Assembly: GCF_018598225.1 (NCBI RefSeq)
Contig: NZ_JAHESF010000049.1
Coordinates: 1 to 48,143 of the forward strand
Length of the DNA: 48,143 nucleotides
Origin: Chryseosolibacter histidinae
GTDB taxonomy: Bacteria; Bacteroidota; Bacteroidia; Cytophagales; Cyclobacteriaceae
Direction: 5' to 3'
In this document: positions 16,898 through 26,053 of the stretch, piece after piece
Position numbering within the stretch: position 1 is the stretch's first letter
Layout: the number at the start of each line of letters is the position of its first letter
Translations under genes and position numbers: made by a program
Notes under the pieces: model-generated
Database searches by the model: none
What the model was told of the DNA's origin: nothing
Seen by the model: only the letters and a program-made list of their open reading frames with translations

Positions 16898-18175
16898 ATG
16901 GTGACGGCAAACGATCCAAAGTTAAAAAGCTGGGTAGAGGTTCCTAAGGAATCCGATTTCCCTATCCAGAATCTTCCCTTCGGAATATTCAAGACCAAGT
17001 ACCTGACACCGGTGGCAGGTGTGGCCATTGGCAACTATGTGCTCGACCTGGTTTACCTTCACGAGAACGGGTATCTTGATGGCCTGGGCTTGCCCCCAGG
17101 TATTTTCAACCAGAAATTCCTGAACGATTTTTTTACCCTCGGCAGGATGAAGATCCGGGAAGTGAGAGAAAGGATCTCTGAGCTGCTGCGCCATGATAAC
17201 GACGAGCTTCAGGGTGATGCTGCGGGCCGCGAAATTGCGCTGGTGCCCATGGACGAAGTGCAGATGCTGATGCCGGTGAAGATCAGCAACTATTCGGATT
17301 TTTACAGCAGCGAAGAGCACGCCACCAATGTTGGCTCCATGTTCCGCGATCCGAAGAACGCCTTGTTACCTAACTGGAAACACCTGCCTGTTGCCTACCA
17401 CGGCAGGGCTTCTTCCATTGTTGTTTCAGGAACAGCCATTCATCGTCCGAAAGGACAGATCAAATATCCCGATCAGGAGTTTCCCGCTTTTGCGCCTACC
17501 CGGAAGCTAGACTTTGAGCTTGAGGTAGGATTCATCACCTGTGGCGAAACAAGGCTGGGCCAGTCCATCCACACCGCGCAGGCTGAAGATTATATCGCAG
17601 GCTTTGTGTTGTTCAACGATTGGTCTGCACGCGATATTCAGCAATGGGAGTACGTGCCACTGGGACCTTTCCTGTCAAAGAATTTCGGGTCTACCATTTC
17701 TCCGTGGATCGTAACACTCGATGCGATGGAACCTTTCCGCGCACAAGGCCCTGAGCAACTTCCCCATGTGCTTCCGTATCTTGCGTTTGAAGGCAAGAAG
17801 AATTTTGACATTGTGCTGGAGGTGCTTCTTCAATCGGAAAAAACGGAGCAGACAACGGTGTGTCGCTCGAACTTCAAATACATGTACTGGAACGTGAGTC
17901 AGCAGTTGGCGCACCATACGGTGAACGGATGCAACATCCAGGTGTGTGATCTGTATGCTTCAGGCACCATCAGTGGTCCATCTCCGGGCTCTTATGGCTC
18001 GTTGCTGGAGCTCACCTGGAATGGTCAGAAGCCATTGACCCTGCCTGATGGAAGTGAACGTACCTTCATTGAAGACGGCGATACCATCACGATGCATGGC
18101 TACGCCAAAAAAGATGGCGTGCGCATCGGCTTCGGTGAATGCAAAGGAAAGATCCTGCCTCCCATTCAAGGATGA
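16898..18175 (+). CDS. fahA: Fumarylacetoacetase
   Basis: A 425-residue enzyme that splits fumarylacetoacetate into fumarate and acetoacetate, the last step of tyrosine/homogentisate breakdown. An N-terminal SH3-like domain (to about 120) precedes the FAH fold. Metal-site and family segments include SDFYSSEEHATNVG, LDFELEVGF, GFVLFNDWSARDIQQWE and SKNFGSTISPW. Length matches bacterial and eukaryotic FAH. It diverges from the RsmF-like gene with a 76-bp gap and is followed 45 bp later by a flavin reductase gene. The stop codon lies inside a 33-bp palindrome (18168-18200). Other genes of the pathway (HPPD, HmgA) are not in the window. Confidence 0.95.
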   Translation: MVTANDPKLKSWVEVPKESDFPIQNLPFGIFKTKYLTPVAGVAIGNYVLDLVYLHENGYLDGLGLPPGIFNQKFLNDFFTLGRMKIREVRERISELLRHDNDELQGDAAGREIALVPMDEVQMLMPVKISNYSDFYSSEEHATNVGSMFRDPKNALLPNWKHLPVAYHGRASSIVVSGTAIHRPKGQIKYPDQEFPAFAPTRKLDFELEVGFITCGETRLGQSIHTAQAEDYIAGFVLFNDWSARDIQQWEYVPLGPFLSKNFGSTISPWIVTLDAMEPFRAQGPEQLPHVLPYLAFEGKKNFDIVLEVLLQSEKTEQTTVCRSNFKYMYWNVSQQLAHHTVNGCNIQVCDLYASGTISGPSPGSYGSLLELTWNGQKPLTLPDGSERTFIEDGDTITMHGYAKKDGVRIGFGECKGKILPPIQG

Positions 18176-18200
18176 CATCCTTTAAAAGGATGTCATCCTT
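18168..18200. repeat. 33-bp perfect palindrome containing the fahA stop codon
   Basis: Arms of 16 bp at 18168-18183 and 18185-18200 are exact reverse complements around a single A. The core word is GGATGACATCC. The TGA stop of fahA (18173-18175) lies in the left arm. It could be an RNA hairpin that limits read-through to the next gene. Confidence 0.85.
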
Positions 18201-18220
18201 ACAATATAAATTTCGTTTAG

Positions 18221-19093
18221 ATGCTTACGCTGAACCCCAAAGAGATACCCGTTGCAAAAATGCACAGCTATTTGCTGGGTGCTGTTACACCACGCCCGAT
18301 AGCTTTTGCGAGCACGGTGGATAAAGCCGGGAACGTGAACCTGAGTCCATTCAGTTTCTTCAATTGCTTTGGCGCCAATCCTCCGATCCTGATCTTTTCT
18401 CCTGCCAGAAGAGGACGTGATAACACCACCAAGCACACGTATGAGAATCTCAGGGAAGTGCCCGAGGTGGTGATCAATGTGGTAACCTATAACATGGTGC
18501 AACAGACCTCGCTGGCCAGCACGGAATATCCGAAGGGTGTGAATGAGTTTATCAAGGCAGGTTTTACTGCTGCACCTTCCGTTGTGGTAACACCGCCGAG
18601 GGTATCAGAGTCGCCCATTTCTATGGAGTGCAAGGTGCTGCAGATCATTCAAACGGGAGACCAGGGTGCGGCAGGCAACCTCGTGATCTGTGAGGTGTTG
18701 CGCATGCACATCAATGAGCAAGTACTCGATGCAGAGGGAAAGATCGACCCCTGGAAGCTCGATGCCGTTGCACGTCTTGGCGCTGACTACTACTGCAGGG
18801 TGCAGGGCGATTCGATCTTTAAAGTACCCAAGCCCCTGGACAAGATGGGAATAGGCATTGACAGCCTACCTGAAAATATCCGAAGAAGTAAAATACTCAC
18901 CGGCAACGACCTGGGCCTGCTCGGCAATGTTGAACGACTGCCCGACCAGGCTTCTATCGATGAATTCAGCAACCGCTACGAAGTAAAGGCCGCGCTTCAG
19001 CATGGCGAAGTGGCACTGCATCAGCTCGCACATCAGTATCTGAAAGACGAGAATGTGAACGATGCATGGAAGGTGTTGCTTGCGGGCCGGTAG
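18221..19093 (+). CDS. Flavin reductase family protein
   Basis: A 290-residue protein whose first ~200 residues match the flavin reductase-like FMN-binding split-barrel. The characteristic N-terminus is GAVTPRPIAFASTVD, followed by NLSPFSFFNCFGANPPILIFSP. The C-terminal 80 residues (from about DSLPENIRRSKIL) are an extension seen in a subset of Bacteroidota members. It probably binds FMN and acts as an NAD(P)H:flavin oxidoreductase; the partner enzyme is unknown. It follows fahA closely on the same strand, suggesting a link to aromatic amino acid breakdown, though a stable palindrome separates the two. It converges on pdhB. Confidence 0.87.
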   Translation: MLTLNPKEIPVAKMHSYLLGAVTPRPIAFASTVDKAGNVNLSPFSFFNCFGANPPILIFSPARRGRDNTTKHTYENLREVPEVVINVVTYNMVQQTSLASTEYPKGVNEFIKAGFTAAPSVVVTPPRVSESPISMECKVLQIIQTGDQGAAGNLVICEVLRMHINEQVLDAEGKIDPWKLDAVARLGADYYCRVQGDSIFKVPKPLDKMGIGIDSLPENIRRSKILTGNDLGLLGNVERLPDQASIDEFSNRYEVKAALQHGEVALHQLAHQYLKDENVNDAWKVLLAGR

Positions 19094-19167
19094 GGTCTCC
19101 GTTCGCAGATGGGTTGCGGAAGAACTTCCGCTTCAGGATTCTGACTACGAATCGGTTTTATGAAAAT

Positions 19168-19239
19168 GAGGCCGGAAGAAACTTCCGCCTCAGCGGGAAA
19201 AAGAAACGGGCAGAATCTCTTCCACCCGTTTATATTTTC
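19168..19239 (+). terminator. Hairpins after the flavin reductase gene, likely terminator
   Basis: A first hairpin at 19168-19191 pairs GAGGC and GGAAG with CTTCC and GCCTC. A second pairs AAACGGG (19204-19210) with CCCGTTT (19225-19231) and is followed by TATATTTT. The second has the usual layout of an intrinsic terminator, although its loop is long. A related GGAAGAACTTCC motif lies earlier, at 19118-19129. Confidence 0.55.
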
Positions 19240-19240
19240 A

Positions 19241-19318
19241 TTCTAAAATTCTAACTACTCAATTCTAGTTTTCCTCTGCATTTCTCCTGGCTCCTTACTC
19301 CTGGCTTCTGACTCCTTT
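19241..19318. repeat. Heptamer array flush with the pdhB stop codon
   Basis: From 19284 to 19318 there are five in-phase 7-bp units (CTCCTGG at 19284 and 19298, with variants at 19291, 19305 and 19312), ending exactly at the pdhB stop (19319-19321). A second block of AT-rich 7-bp words (TTCTAAA at 19241, ATTCTAG at 19262) runs from 19241 to 19282, with one slipped base at 19283. Confidence 0.8.
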
Positions 19319-20299
<981 letters not shown>

Positions 20300-20317
20300 A
20301 GCTTTTAATAAAGTCCG

Positions 20318-20348
20318 TAAAAATAGTATGTGAGGTGGGATTGGCAAA
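20318..20348 (-). promoter_or_regulatory. Promoter for pdhB
   Basis: On the minus strand a TTTG (20348-20345) is followed after exactly 19 bases by TATTTTTA (20325-20318), one base from the TAnnTTTG consensus. It lies between the upstream gene's terminator and the pdhB ATG at 20299. Confidence 0.6.
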
Positions 20349-20375
20349 ACCCAAGGCAGGAAAGGTGCTAAATAA

Positions 20376-20408
20376 AAAACCCCGTCCGGGTGAACCGGAC
20401 GGGGTTTT
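20376..20408 (-). terminator. Strong intrinsic terminator after the OmpA/TPR lipoprotein gene
   Basis: A 14-bp perfect stem (20376-20389 with 20395-20408, core CCCCGTCCGG) closes a five-base loop. Read on the minus strand it is followed by TTTTTTATTTA. It separates the lipoprotein transcript from pdhB. Confidence 0.92.
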
Positions 20409-20429
20409 CTAAAAATCCAATGAAATCTC

Positions 20430-22205
20430 TTATTTCAGCGCGTTTCTGAAAGGTTCAGTGGCTGAAAACTTGGCAAACTCCAGGTCAGTGAGGGCCGCCT
20501 GCTTCAGTTCAGGATCAGCTTTAACGGCACTGGTCAGGTTGCTCACCACACCTTCGGCGTTGCCAAGGCGGGCAGAAGCAATAGCAGCGCCGTAGAAGGC
20601 TACAGCCAGGTTGCTGTTTTTGCGCGTTGCTTCAGTGAAAGAAGTAAGTGCGTTCTGATAGTCTTTGTTCAGGATCTGAGCAAGACCTTTGTTGAACAGG
20701 TTGTCTGCGTTGTCAGCAGCAGCTGATTCAGAACGAACAGCGTCAGCATATTTTGCAGTGATGATCTCGGCTGCACCTTTCACACCGTTAACACCGGCAG
20801 CGTTGTCGCCAGTGAGTCCGGAGCTCAAAGCTTTGCTGGCAGCGGCATAAGCGGCGCGAGCGTTGCCTTTGATCATGTGAACAGAAGCGAGGTTAGCGTT
20901 CACTTCAGGAGCGTCTTGCAGCTTGGCAGCGATCTCGAGCTGGGCCTGAGCCTTGTCAGCCAAAGCAGCGGCGTTTGCTGAGTTTTCGATAGCCTGTGCA
21001 ATGTATACAGCGCCCAGGTTGTTATGAGCAGTCCAGTTAGTGCCTTTTTTAGTAGCAGCTTCGTAGATAGCGGCTTTCTCTTCCAGTGAAGGAGTCAGTG
21101 TACCAGCGTACATCAGCTCATCGAAAGTAAGGGTATCGGCGCTGGTCTGGCCTTGTGTGATCTGTTTAGCGAGTACAGAGATCTCTGCGTCGGTCTTCTT
21201 GTCTTTGATCGTGAGGATCTCGGTCTTGGCAGTTCTCAACTTAGGATATACGTCTTTGAATACTTTCTTGTAAGTAGAAAGTCTCTTCATTTGTCTTTCC
21301 TGATCTTCGAAAGTACCACCAGCATTGATGATGTTCAGGTATTCAGTTTTTTGCTCTGAAGTGATGCCTTCATAAGAAGACAAAACATTCTTGAACTCAT
21401 TCCAGTCCTGGATAACAGGCTTCAGGATAAACTTGATAGAATCAGCCATGCCTTTGTAGTCATACTTCTTCATTTGCTGACGATAGTATTTTTCGATGGC
21501 AGCGGCACGATCCGGAGACAGTCTGCTGTTGATCCGCTCAGCACCTTCAGGTGAGTGGGTACCGGTGATGGTCACAGTGCGGGTAGCGTTTTTAGAAGCG
21601 ATGAAGGCGTCGAGTTCTTTGCCTTTGGCGCTTTTGATCTCAGAGGTCCTGAGTACAGATCTTCCCTGTTCGAAGATGAAGTCAGGGATGATCACAGGCT
21701 CGAGTTCTTCCTGATTGTTGTATGAGTGTCCTGTGAAAGCGGCATAGTAAACGGGCTTCACAAGCTTTGAGGTTGTGATCACACCGGTTGCCACCTGCAT
21801 GCGTTCAGTGTTCTTTGACTTGGTGCCTTTAGAGGCAACGCCCTGAACTTCGAGTACGCCCGATTTCATGGCCGGAGCGTAAGCAAAGGAGAAATTCTTC
21901 GTTACTTTAGGCTGTTCTGTACCAGCGTTCGGATAATCTTCAGCCTTGAAAGGAATAGGATCCAGCGCTAGTTCCTGCTCGCCGTATTTGTAGAAAGTGT
22001 TCACGGTGTAAACAGTACCTTTCTTCAGCATTTTAACAGGAAGATTAGCAGCCATGTCAAAAGCAACGGTGTCCTTGTGCACTTCCAGTGGATTAGGAGT
22101 TACAGTCAGTTGCTGCTCTTTTGACATCTTCACCATCTTGGGCAGAGTACAGCCCGCCATGGTCAGTGCACCGGTGATCAGAAATGAGTAAACGATTTTT
22201 CTCAT
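20430..22205 (-). CDS. Outer-membrane lipoprotein with OmpA-like and TPR domains
   Basis: A 591-residue lipoprotein. The signal peptide ends in the lipobox MAGC (Cys about 19). A beta-rich region of about 150 residues follows. An OmpA-like peptidoglycan-binding segment is visible near 175-250, with [11 protein letters not shown] and [26 protein letters not shown]-type spacing of the conserved N, LS and RA. The last ~200 residues are alanine-rich TPR-like helices ([41 protein letters not shown]). It should anchor the outer membrane to peptidoglycan from the periplasmic side. It is not PorE by layout: no beta-propeller is seen. It is a single gene with a strong terminator. Confidence 0.8.
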   Translation of the reverse strand: MRKIVYSFLITGALTMAGCTLPKMVKMSKEQQLTVTPNPLEVHKDTVAFDMAANLPVKMLKKGTVYTVNTFYKYGEQELALDPIPFKAEDYPNAGTEQPKVTKNFSFAYAPAMKSGVLEVQGVASKGTKSKNTERMQVATGVITTSKLVKPVYYAAFTGHSYNNQEELEPVIIPDFIFEQGRSVLRTSEIKSAKGKELDAFIASKNATRTVTITGTHSPEGAERINSRLSPDRAAAIEKYYRQQMKKYDYKGMADSIKFILKPVIQDWNEFKNVLSSYEGITSEQKTEYLNIINAGGTFEDQERQMKRLSTYKKVFKDVYPKLRTAKTEILTIKDKKTDAEISVLAKQITQGQTSADTLTFDELMYAGTLTPSLEEKAAIYEAATKKGTNWTAHNNLGAVYIAQAIENSANAAALADKAQAQLEIAAKLQDAPEVNANLASVHMIKGNARAAYAAASKALSSGLTGDNAAGVNGVKGAAEIITAKYADAVRSESAAADNADNLFNKGLAQILNKDYQNALTSFTEATRKNSNLAVAFYGAAIASARLGNAEGVVSNLTSAVKADPELKQAALTDLEFAKFSATEPFRNALK

Positions 22206-22322
22206 TGGATTTTGAGTTATGTTGTTTATAATCAGGGTTTAAAACTAAACTTATGTGTATTTTTTTGCAATTATACTCAAAAAAATAAGAATCCAGCCAT
22301 TAGATCACATTGTGGCAGGCCT

Positions 22323-22330
22323 TATATTTG
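22323..22330 (+). promoter_or_regulatory. Likely -7 element for the PspC-domain gene
   Basis: The plus strand reads TATATTTG, a perfect TAnnTTTG, 66 bases upstream of the ATG at 22396. No matching -33 TTTG at normal spacing was found. Confidence 0.45.
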
Positions 22331-22395
22331 TAAGCCGGATTTTTGGTCGATAAATCAACTTTTAAACAAGTTGAAAGTTAAATAATGACAGGAAT

Positions 22396-22623
22396 ATGGG
22401 TGAATTAGCAAATAAAATCCAGCATTTCTTTGAAGGTTATGCCTTTGGAGTATGTACCCGGCTGGGTGAAAAGCTGGGAATGGCAACGTCCAGCATCAGA
22501 TTGTTCTTCATATACGCCTCGTTCATCACCTTTGGCTCACCGGTAATTATTTACCTGGCGCTGGCCTTTGTGATGAATATCCGCAAGCATTTAAGAAAGC
22601 GTAGTCCCATCTGGGATTATTGA
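22396..22623 (+). CDS. PspC-domain membrane protein
   Basis: A 75-residue protein matching the PspC domain: FGVCTRLGEKLGMATSSIRLFFIYASF followed by a glycine turn and the second hydrophobic stretch PVIIYLALAFVMNI. (Residues quoted in two parts.) PspC proteins sit in the inner membrane and sense or respond to envelope stress in other bacteria. Here the domain stands alone with a basic tail (RKHLRKRSPIWDY). No pspA or pspB is nearby. The last 33 bp overlap the convergent glycosyltransferase gene, so both 3' ends share sequence; no terminator is seen there. Confidence 0.8.
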   Translation: MGELANKIQHFFEGYAFGVCTRLGEKLGMATSSIRLFFIYASFITFGSPVIIYLALAFVMNIRKHLRKRSPIWDY

Positions 22624-23625
22624 CCTGAAGTGTTTCCTGCTGCGGAAGTAGTAATCCAAGATAACCAGCCCTGTGTACACATTCTTCCTGGAATAGGAGG
22701 GATGCGCCCTGTGGAGATCCGCTCTCTTTCTCCTGTGCCTGCCGATATCCCTGAGAAAATGATAGTGTGCCCTGAACACACTTTTCGCGTTTGCGGGCTC
22801 TCCCTTGAGCAGGAACATCAGGGCCGCCACCCAATCGAGGCCTACACGCAGCGGTAATTTATAGATCAGCTCACCTGCATCCAGGTGCTTGAAGATCAGG
22901 ATGAGGCCGTTCCTGAAGTTGAGATAGGTTTTCATCGGGCTCTTGTAACCGAGGGTTCCGGCGCCCAGGTGATACACAACGCTCCGCCCGGTGTAGCAGA
23001 CCTTCTGAGGGATCCTGGCGATCTTCCAGCAGAGGTCTATCTCCTCCATATGTGCAAAGAGTTCCTCATCCAGGCCGTTGAATTGATGATATATTTGCGC
23101 CCTGATCATGAAGCATGCGCCGGTAGACCAGAATATCTCCCGTTCATCATTATACTGGCCGTTGTCTTCCTCCACTTTGTCGAAAATTCTTCCCCTGCAG
23201 AAAGGATAGCCCAACGCGTCGATGTAACCTCCGGCGGCACCGGCGTATTCGAACTTGTTCTTGTCAGCGTGCGAAAGGATCTTGGGTTGTACGGCAGCCA
23301 CCGCGCTATCACGGTCCATGATCTCGAGCATCGGCGCAAGCCAGCCATGGGTAACCTCAACGTCTGAGTTGAGCAGCAGGTAATACTGCGCTTCGATCTG
23401 CCGCAGGGCGCGGTTATAACCTCCGCAGAAGCCGTAATTTTGATCGAGCCGGATGAGACGCACCTGCGGGAACTCCTGCTGCAGCACCTCCAGAGAGCGG
23501 TCTGTCGATCCATTGTCGGCCACCACGATCTCGGCCTCCGCTGAATAACGGATCACCGAAGGAAGGAACTGGCGGAGCAGTTTTTCACCGTTGAAATTTA
23601 AAATGACAACCGAGAGCTTCGTCAT
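22591..23625 (-). CDS. Family 2 glycosyltransferase
   Basis: A 344-residue GT-A fold transferase. The N-terminus LSVVILNFNGEKLL and the VVADNGSTD motif bind the nucleotide sugar. The metal-binding DxD-like site is LLLNSDVEV (about residues 84-92), and FWSTGACFMIR with a following HMEEIDLCWK matches the rhamnosyltransferase-like WcaA/GT2 subgroup. It probably adds a sugar in cell-surface glycan or O-antigen synthesis; donor and acceptor are unknown. The 5' end overlaps ybaB by 4 bp (ATGA), so the two are co-translated. The 3' end overlaps the convergent PspC-like gene by 33 bp. Confidence 0.88.
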   Translation of the reverse strand: MTKLSVVILNFNGEKLLRQFLPSVIRYSAEAEIVVADNGSTDRSLEVLQQEFPQVRLIRLDQNYGFCGGYNRALRQIEAQYYLLLNSDVEVTHGWLAPMLEIMDRDSAVAAVQPKILSHADKNKFEYAGAAGGYIDALGYPFCRGRIFDKVEEDNGQYNDEREIFWSTGACFMIRAQIYHQFNGLDEELFAHMEEIDLCWKIARIPQKVCYTGRSVVYHLGAGTLGYKSPMKTYLNFRNGLILIFKHLDAGELIYKLPLRVGLDWVAALMFLLKGEPANAKSVFRAHYHFLRDIGRHRRKRADLHRAHPSYSRKNVYTGLVILDYYFRSRKHFRSIIPDGTTLS

Positions 23626-23957
23626 CCCATCATGCCCGTAAGATCCAGGCCCGGAATGTTGGGGATAAGGCCTTCTGTGCTTTTCCTCAGTTCTTCCTTC
23701 GCTTTGATGTCTGCTTCTTCCGCAGCCTTGTTCACGGCGGCGATCACCAGATCCTGAACCACACCCGAATCCTCGGGCTTAAGCAGCGTCGGATCGATCT
23801 CGAGCGATACCAGTTGGCGTTTGCCGTTGACGGTAGCCTTCACCATGCCGCCACCGGACTCGCCCGTTGCCCGCACATGCACAAGATTATCCTGGGCCTC
23901 TTTCAGACGGGATTGAACCTCTTTCATCTTTCCCATCATTTTCATCATATCGAACAT
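23622..23957 (-). CDS. YbaB/EbfC family nucleoid-associated protein
   Basis: A 111-residue member of the YbaB/EbfC family. The N-terminal methionine-rich helix (MFDMMKMMGKMKEVQSRLKEA) and the VKATVNGKRQLVSLEIDPTLL strand region are typical. These small dimers bind DNA with little sequence preference and are often near dnaX or recR. Here the partner is a glycosyltransferase gene, overlapping by 4 bp. A possible promoter (24091-24098) lies in the loop of the upstream repeat hairpin. Confidence 0.92.
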   Translation of the reverse strand: MFDMMKMMGKMKEVQSRLKEAQDNLVHVRATGESGGGMVKATVNGKRQLVSLEIDPTLLKPEDSGVVQDLVIAAVNKAAEEADIKAKEELRKSTEGLIPNIPGLDLTGMMG

Positions 23958-24011
23958 ACGCGTAGTAGTTTAAAAGTTTATCAAGCTGCAATGTACATGC
24001 CCGTTAGTGAA

Positions 24012-24149
24012 AAGTCCACAGTCGACGGTCCACAGTCCACAGACGTGCAGTGTGAAATCACCGCGCTGTGCTTCGTAGCCTGGGCGTAGACAAAAATACG
24101 GATATAACGCTGAACTGCTGTGGACTGTCGACTGTGGACCGTGGACTAT
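24012..24149. repeat. Heptamer inverted-repeat array after the T9SS cargo gene
   Basis: The left arm (24013-24054) and right arm (24115-24149) are each built of in-phase 7-bp units, such as AGTCCAC (24013 and 24034) and GGACTGT (24122). The arms pair in register over about five units to form a long imperfect stem with a ~65-base loop. The array ends two bases before the stop codon of the convergently read minus-strand gene (24152). Confidence 0.85.
24091..24098 (-). promoter_or_regulatory. Possible -7 element for ybaB and the glycosyltransferase
   Basis: The minus strand reads TATTTTTG, a perfect TAnnTTTG, in the loop of the heptamer hairpin and 134 bases upstream of the ybaB ATG. No -33 TTTG at proper spacing is visible. 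Confidence 0.35.
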
Positions 24150-24151
24150 TT

Positions 24152-26053
24152 TCATTTTTTTCGGAGCAGCAGCACGGATCCGGATTTCTTGAATGACCGG
24201 CCTGCCTGATCGGTGATCTGTGCCACGAAGGCATAGGTTCCTTCGGGCATGGGGTTACCCTTGAAGGTGCCGTCCCACCCCTGCTCGATCTCGGTAGTGG
24301 TGTACATCAGCTCTCCCCAGCGGTTGAAGATATTCATTTCAAAGGTCACGATGTATTGGCCGTACACATTGAAGATGTCGTTCAGCGCATCACCGTTCGG
24401 TGTGAAGCTGGTGGGATGAAACAGATTCGGGTTCTTGATGATGACCACACGGTTGGAGATCGCCTGGGGCAATCCGGGCTCCGCGGCATTGACCTTCACC
24501 ACATACACAAATAACTGGTTACTGAGATCCTGGCCATCGTCTATAAAGCTCAGGGTGTTGCCCACCGCAAAGGTCTGCAGCAACTGTCCCTGTTCGTTGT
24601 ATTTTTCAACCACGTAGCTGGCAACGCCACCGGTCCATCCCGTGTAGGCGCTCCACGATAAACTGATGGCATTGTCACGCTGCAGGGTCCCGCTGAGGCG
24701 CACAGGACAGGCTTCTGCCGTGAGCGGACTTTGATTGCCGCATACGTCCTTGTACGATATCTTGTAACAGGTTTCGTTTTCTGTGCGGTAGGTCTCGTCA
24801 CGTGCCTGGAGGCCGGTAGTGGTTGTCAGCAGATCGTAGGTGTTGCCCGTTGATCTGAAAATAGAATAGGCTTCGGGCGCCGCCCCTGATGAATGCTGCC
24901 ACTGCAGGTCTACTGCATCCTGGCCTACAACAGCGGTGATATTTTCTACCGGCGCCGGTATGTCTGTGGAGATGGCAGTACCACATTTCTGCAAGGAGAT
25001 GCTCCTGCTTCCGTTAGGATAATTGGTAGTGAGCTGATAGCAGTATTCTGTTCCGCACACAATGTCGGTATCCGAATACGGAGAACTGGATGCAGTCCAT
25101 GTGGTCGCGTTGCCACCTTGTACGGTACGGCTGATCCTGAAATTGGATACACCCGCTGAGCTCGTGCTCCAGAGCGAGTTGTTGGCGTTGTTCACCACGC
25201 TGAGGTCGAAGTTGGCGCTGCAGATGATGTTGGAGTATTGTGGAGGAGCTGCATTGTTACACGCATCCACCGTACCCAGCCTGAAGCAGTAATAGTTGTC
25301 GTCAGGCTTCAGGTTTGTCAGGGTCTCCGTGGCGAGATTATAGCTGGTCTTGAAGGCCTGAAACGACACGGCATTGTTGCCGGCGATCTCGAGCCTGTAA
25401 GGAATGTTAGGTGCAGCGTTGTAGTTCAACTGTATGGAGGCATTGTCCACAACCTGCAGCTGTGAAACCGTGGGTGCCGAAAGGGAGGGCACTGCTGTAA
25501 CATTCTGCGGTACTGTCGGACAGTTGTCGCGAGCGTCGATATTCCTGCCTCTCACGGTTACGGTATGCGGCCCCGCAGCGTATAAGTGCTGATCTTTGAC
25601 GAGGTTCCCTTTCGGTTTTACCACATCCGGACTCCCATCGTTGTAATTGATCACATATTGATCATAATTTGAGTCTTTGATGTTGACGGAGACCTGGTTG
25701 CCGCTGCAGGTATAGACTTCAAACTGCGGCCTAAGTGTATCCGCAGTAACCACGATCACGATATCATCAAACTGGGTTCCGCCCTGGAACAGCACCTGCA
25801 GTGTATAGGTGCCTGGCTTTGTATACGTATGCTGAAAAACATTGCCTTGCCCTCTGTCTCCGGGAGGGCCATCGCCAAAGATCATGTTGCAGTCGCCCGA
25901 TGCGCACTGTGCTGAGGTAAGGTTGACCACGAGATTATTGCATCCTTTTTTCTGGTCTACCTGGAAATTACCAAGACGGCTTGTGTACTGAGCCTGTGCG
26001 CAAATAGATATGCACATGACCATCCATACGATATAACAAGCCCTAGATTTCAT
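24152..26053 (-). CDS. Secreted PKD/FN3-like protein with T9SS type B sorting domain
   Basis: A 633-residue exported protein. The signal peptide is MKSRACYIVWMVMCISICAQA, shown here with its cut near residue 20. PKD-like strands follow (FQHTYTKPGTYTLQVLF), then several fibronectin-III-like modules with paired cysteines. The C-terminus (about 550-633) is a gliding-motility-associated C-terminal domain: LFHPTSFTPNGDALND, FNRWGELMYTTTE, GWDGTFKGNPMPEGTY. That domain is the type B signal for the type IX secretion system. The ATG at 26053 is chosen because the signal peptide begins there; an ATG three codons earlier is also possible. The start overlaps the end of hutH by 11 bp. Likely an adhesin or surface protein. 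Confidence 0.88.
   Translation of the reverse strand: MKSRACYIVWMVMCISICAQAQYTSRLGNFQVDQKKGCNNLVVNLTSAQCASGDCNMIFGDGPPGDRGQGNVFQHTYTKPGTYTLQVLFQGGTQFDDIVIVVTADTLRPQFEVYTCSGNQVSVNIKDSNYDQYVINYNDGSPDVVKPKGNLVKDQHLYAAGPHTVTVRGRNIDARDNCPTVPQNVTAVPSLSAPTVSQLQVVDNASIQLNYNAAPNIPYRLEIAGNNAVSFQAFKTSYNLATETLTNLKPDDNYYCFRLGTVDACNNAAPPQYSNIICSANFDLSVVNNANNSLWSTSSAGVSNFRISRTVQGGNATTWTASSSPYSDTDIVCGTEYCYQLTTNYPNGSRSISLQKCGTAISTDIPAPVENITAVVGQDAVDLQWQHSSGAAPEAYSIFRSTGNTYDLLTTTTGLQARDETYRTENETCYKISYKDVCGNQSPLTAEACPVRLSGTLQRDNAISLSWSAYTGWTGGVASYVVEKYNEQGQLLQTFAVGNTLSFIDDGQDLSNQLFVYVVKVNAAEPGLPQAISNRVVIIKNPNLFHPTSFTPNGDALNDIFNVYGQYIVTFEMNIFNRWGELMYTTTEIEQGWDGTFKGNPMPEGTYAFVAQITDQAGRSFKKSGSVLLLRKK

Noticed and set aside
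16822-17034. Longer N-terminus for the RsmF-like methyltransferase
   Set aside because: It would overlap the divergent fahA start, and the added residues do not look like the family; the ATG at 16821 begins the conserved region.
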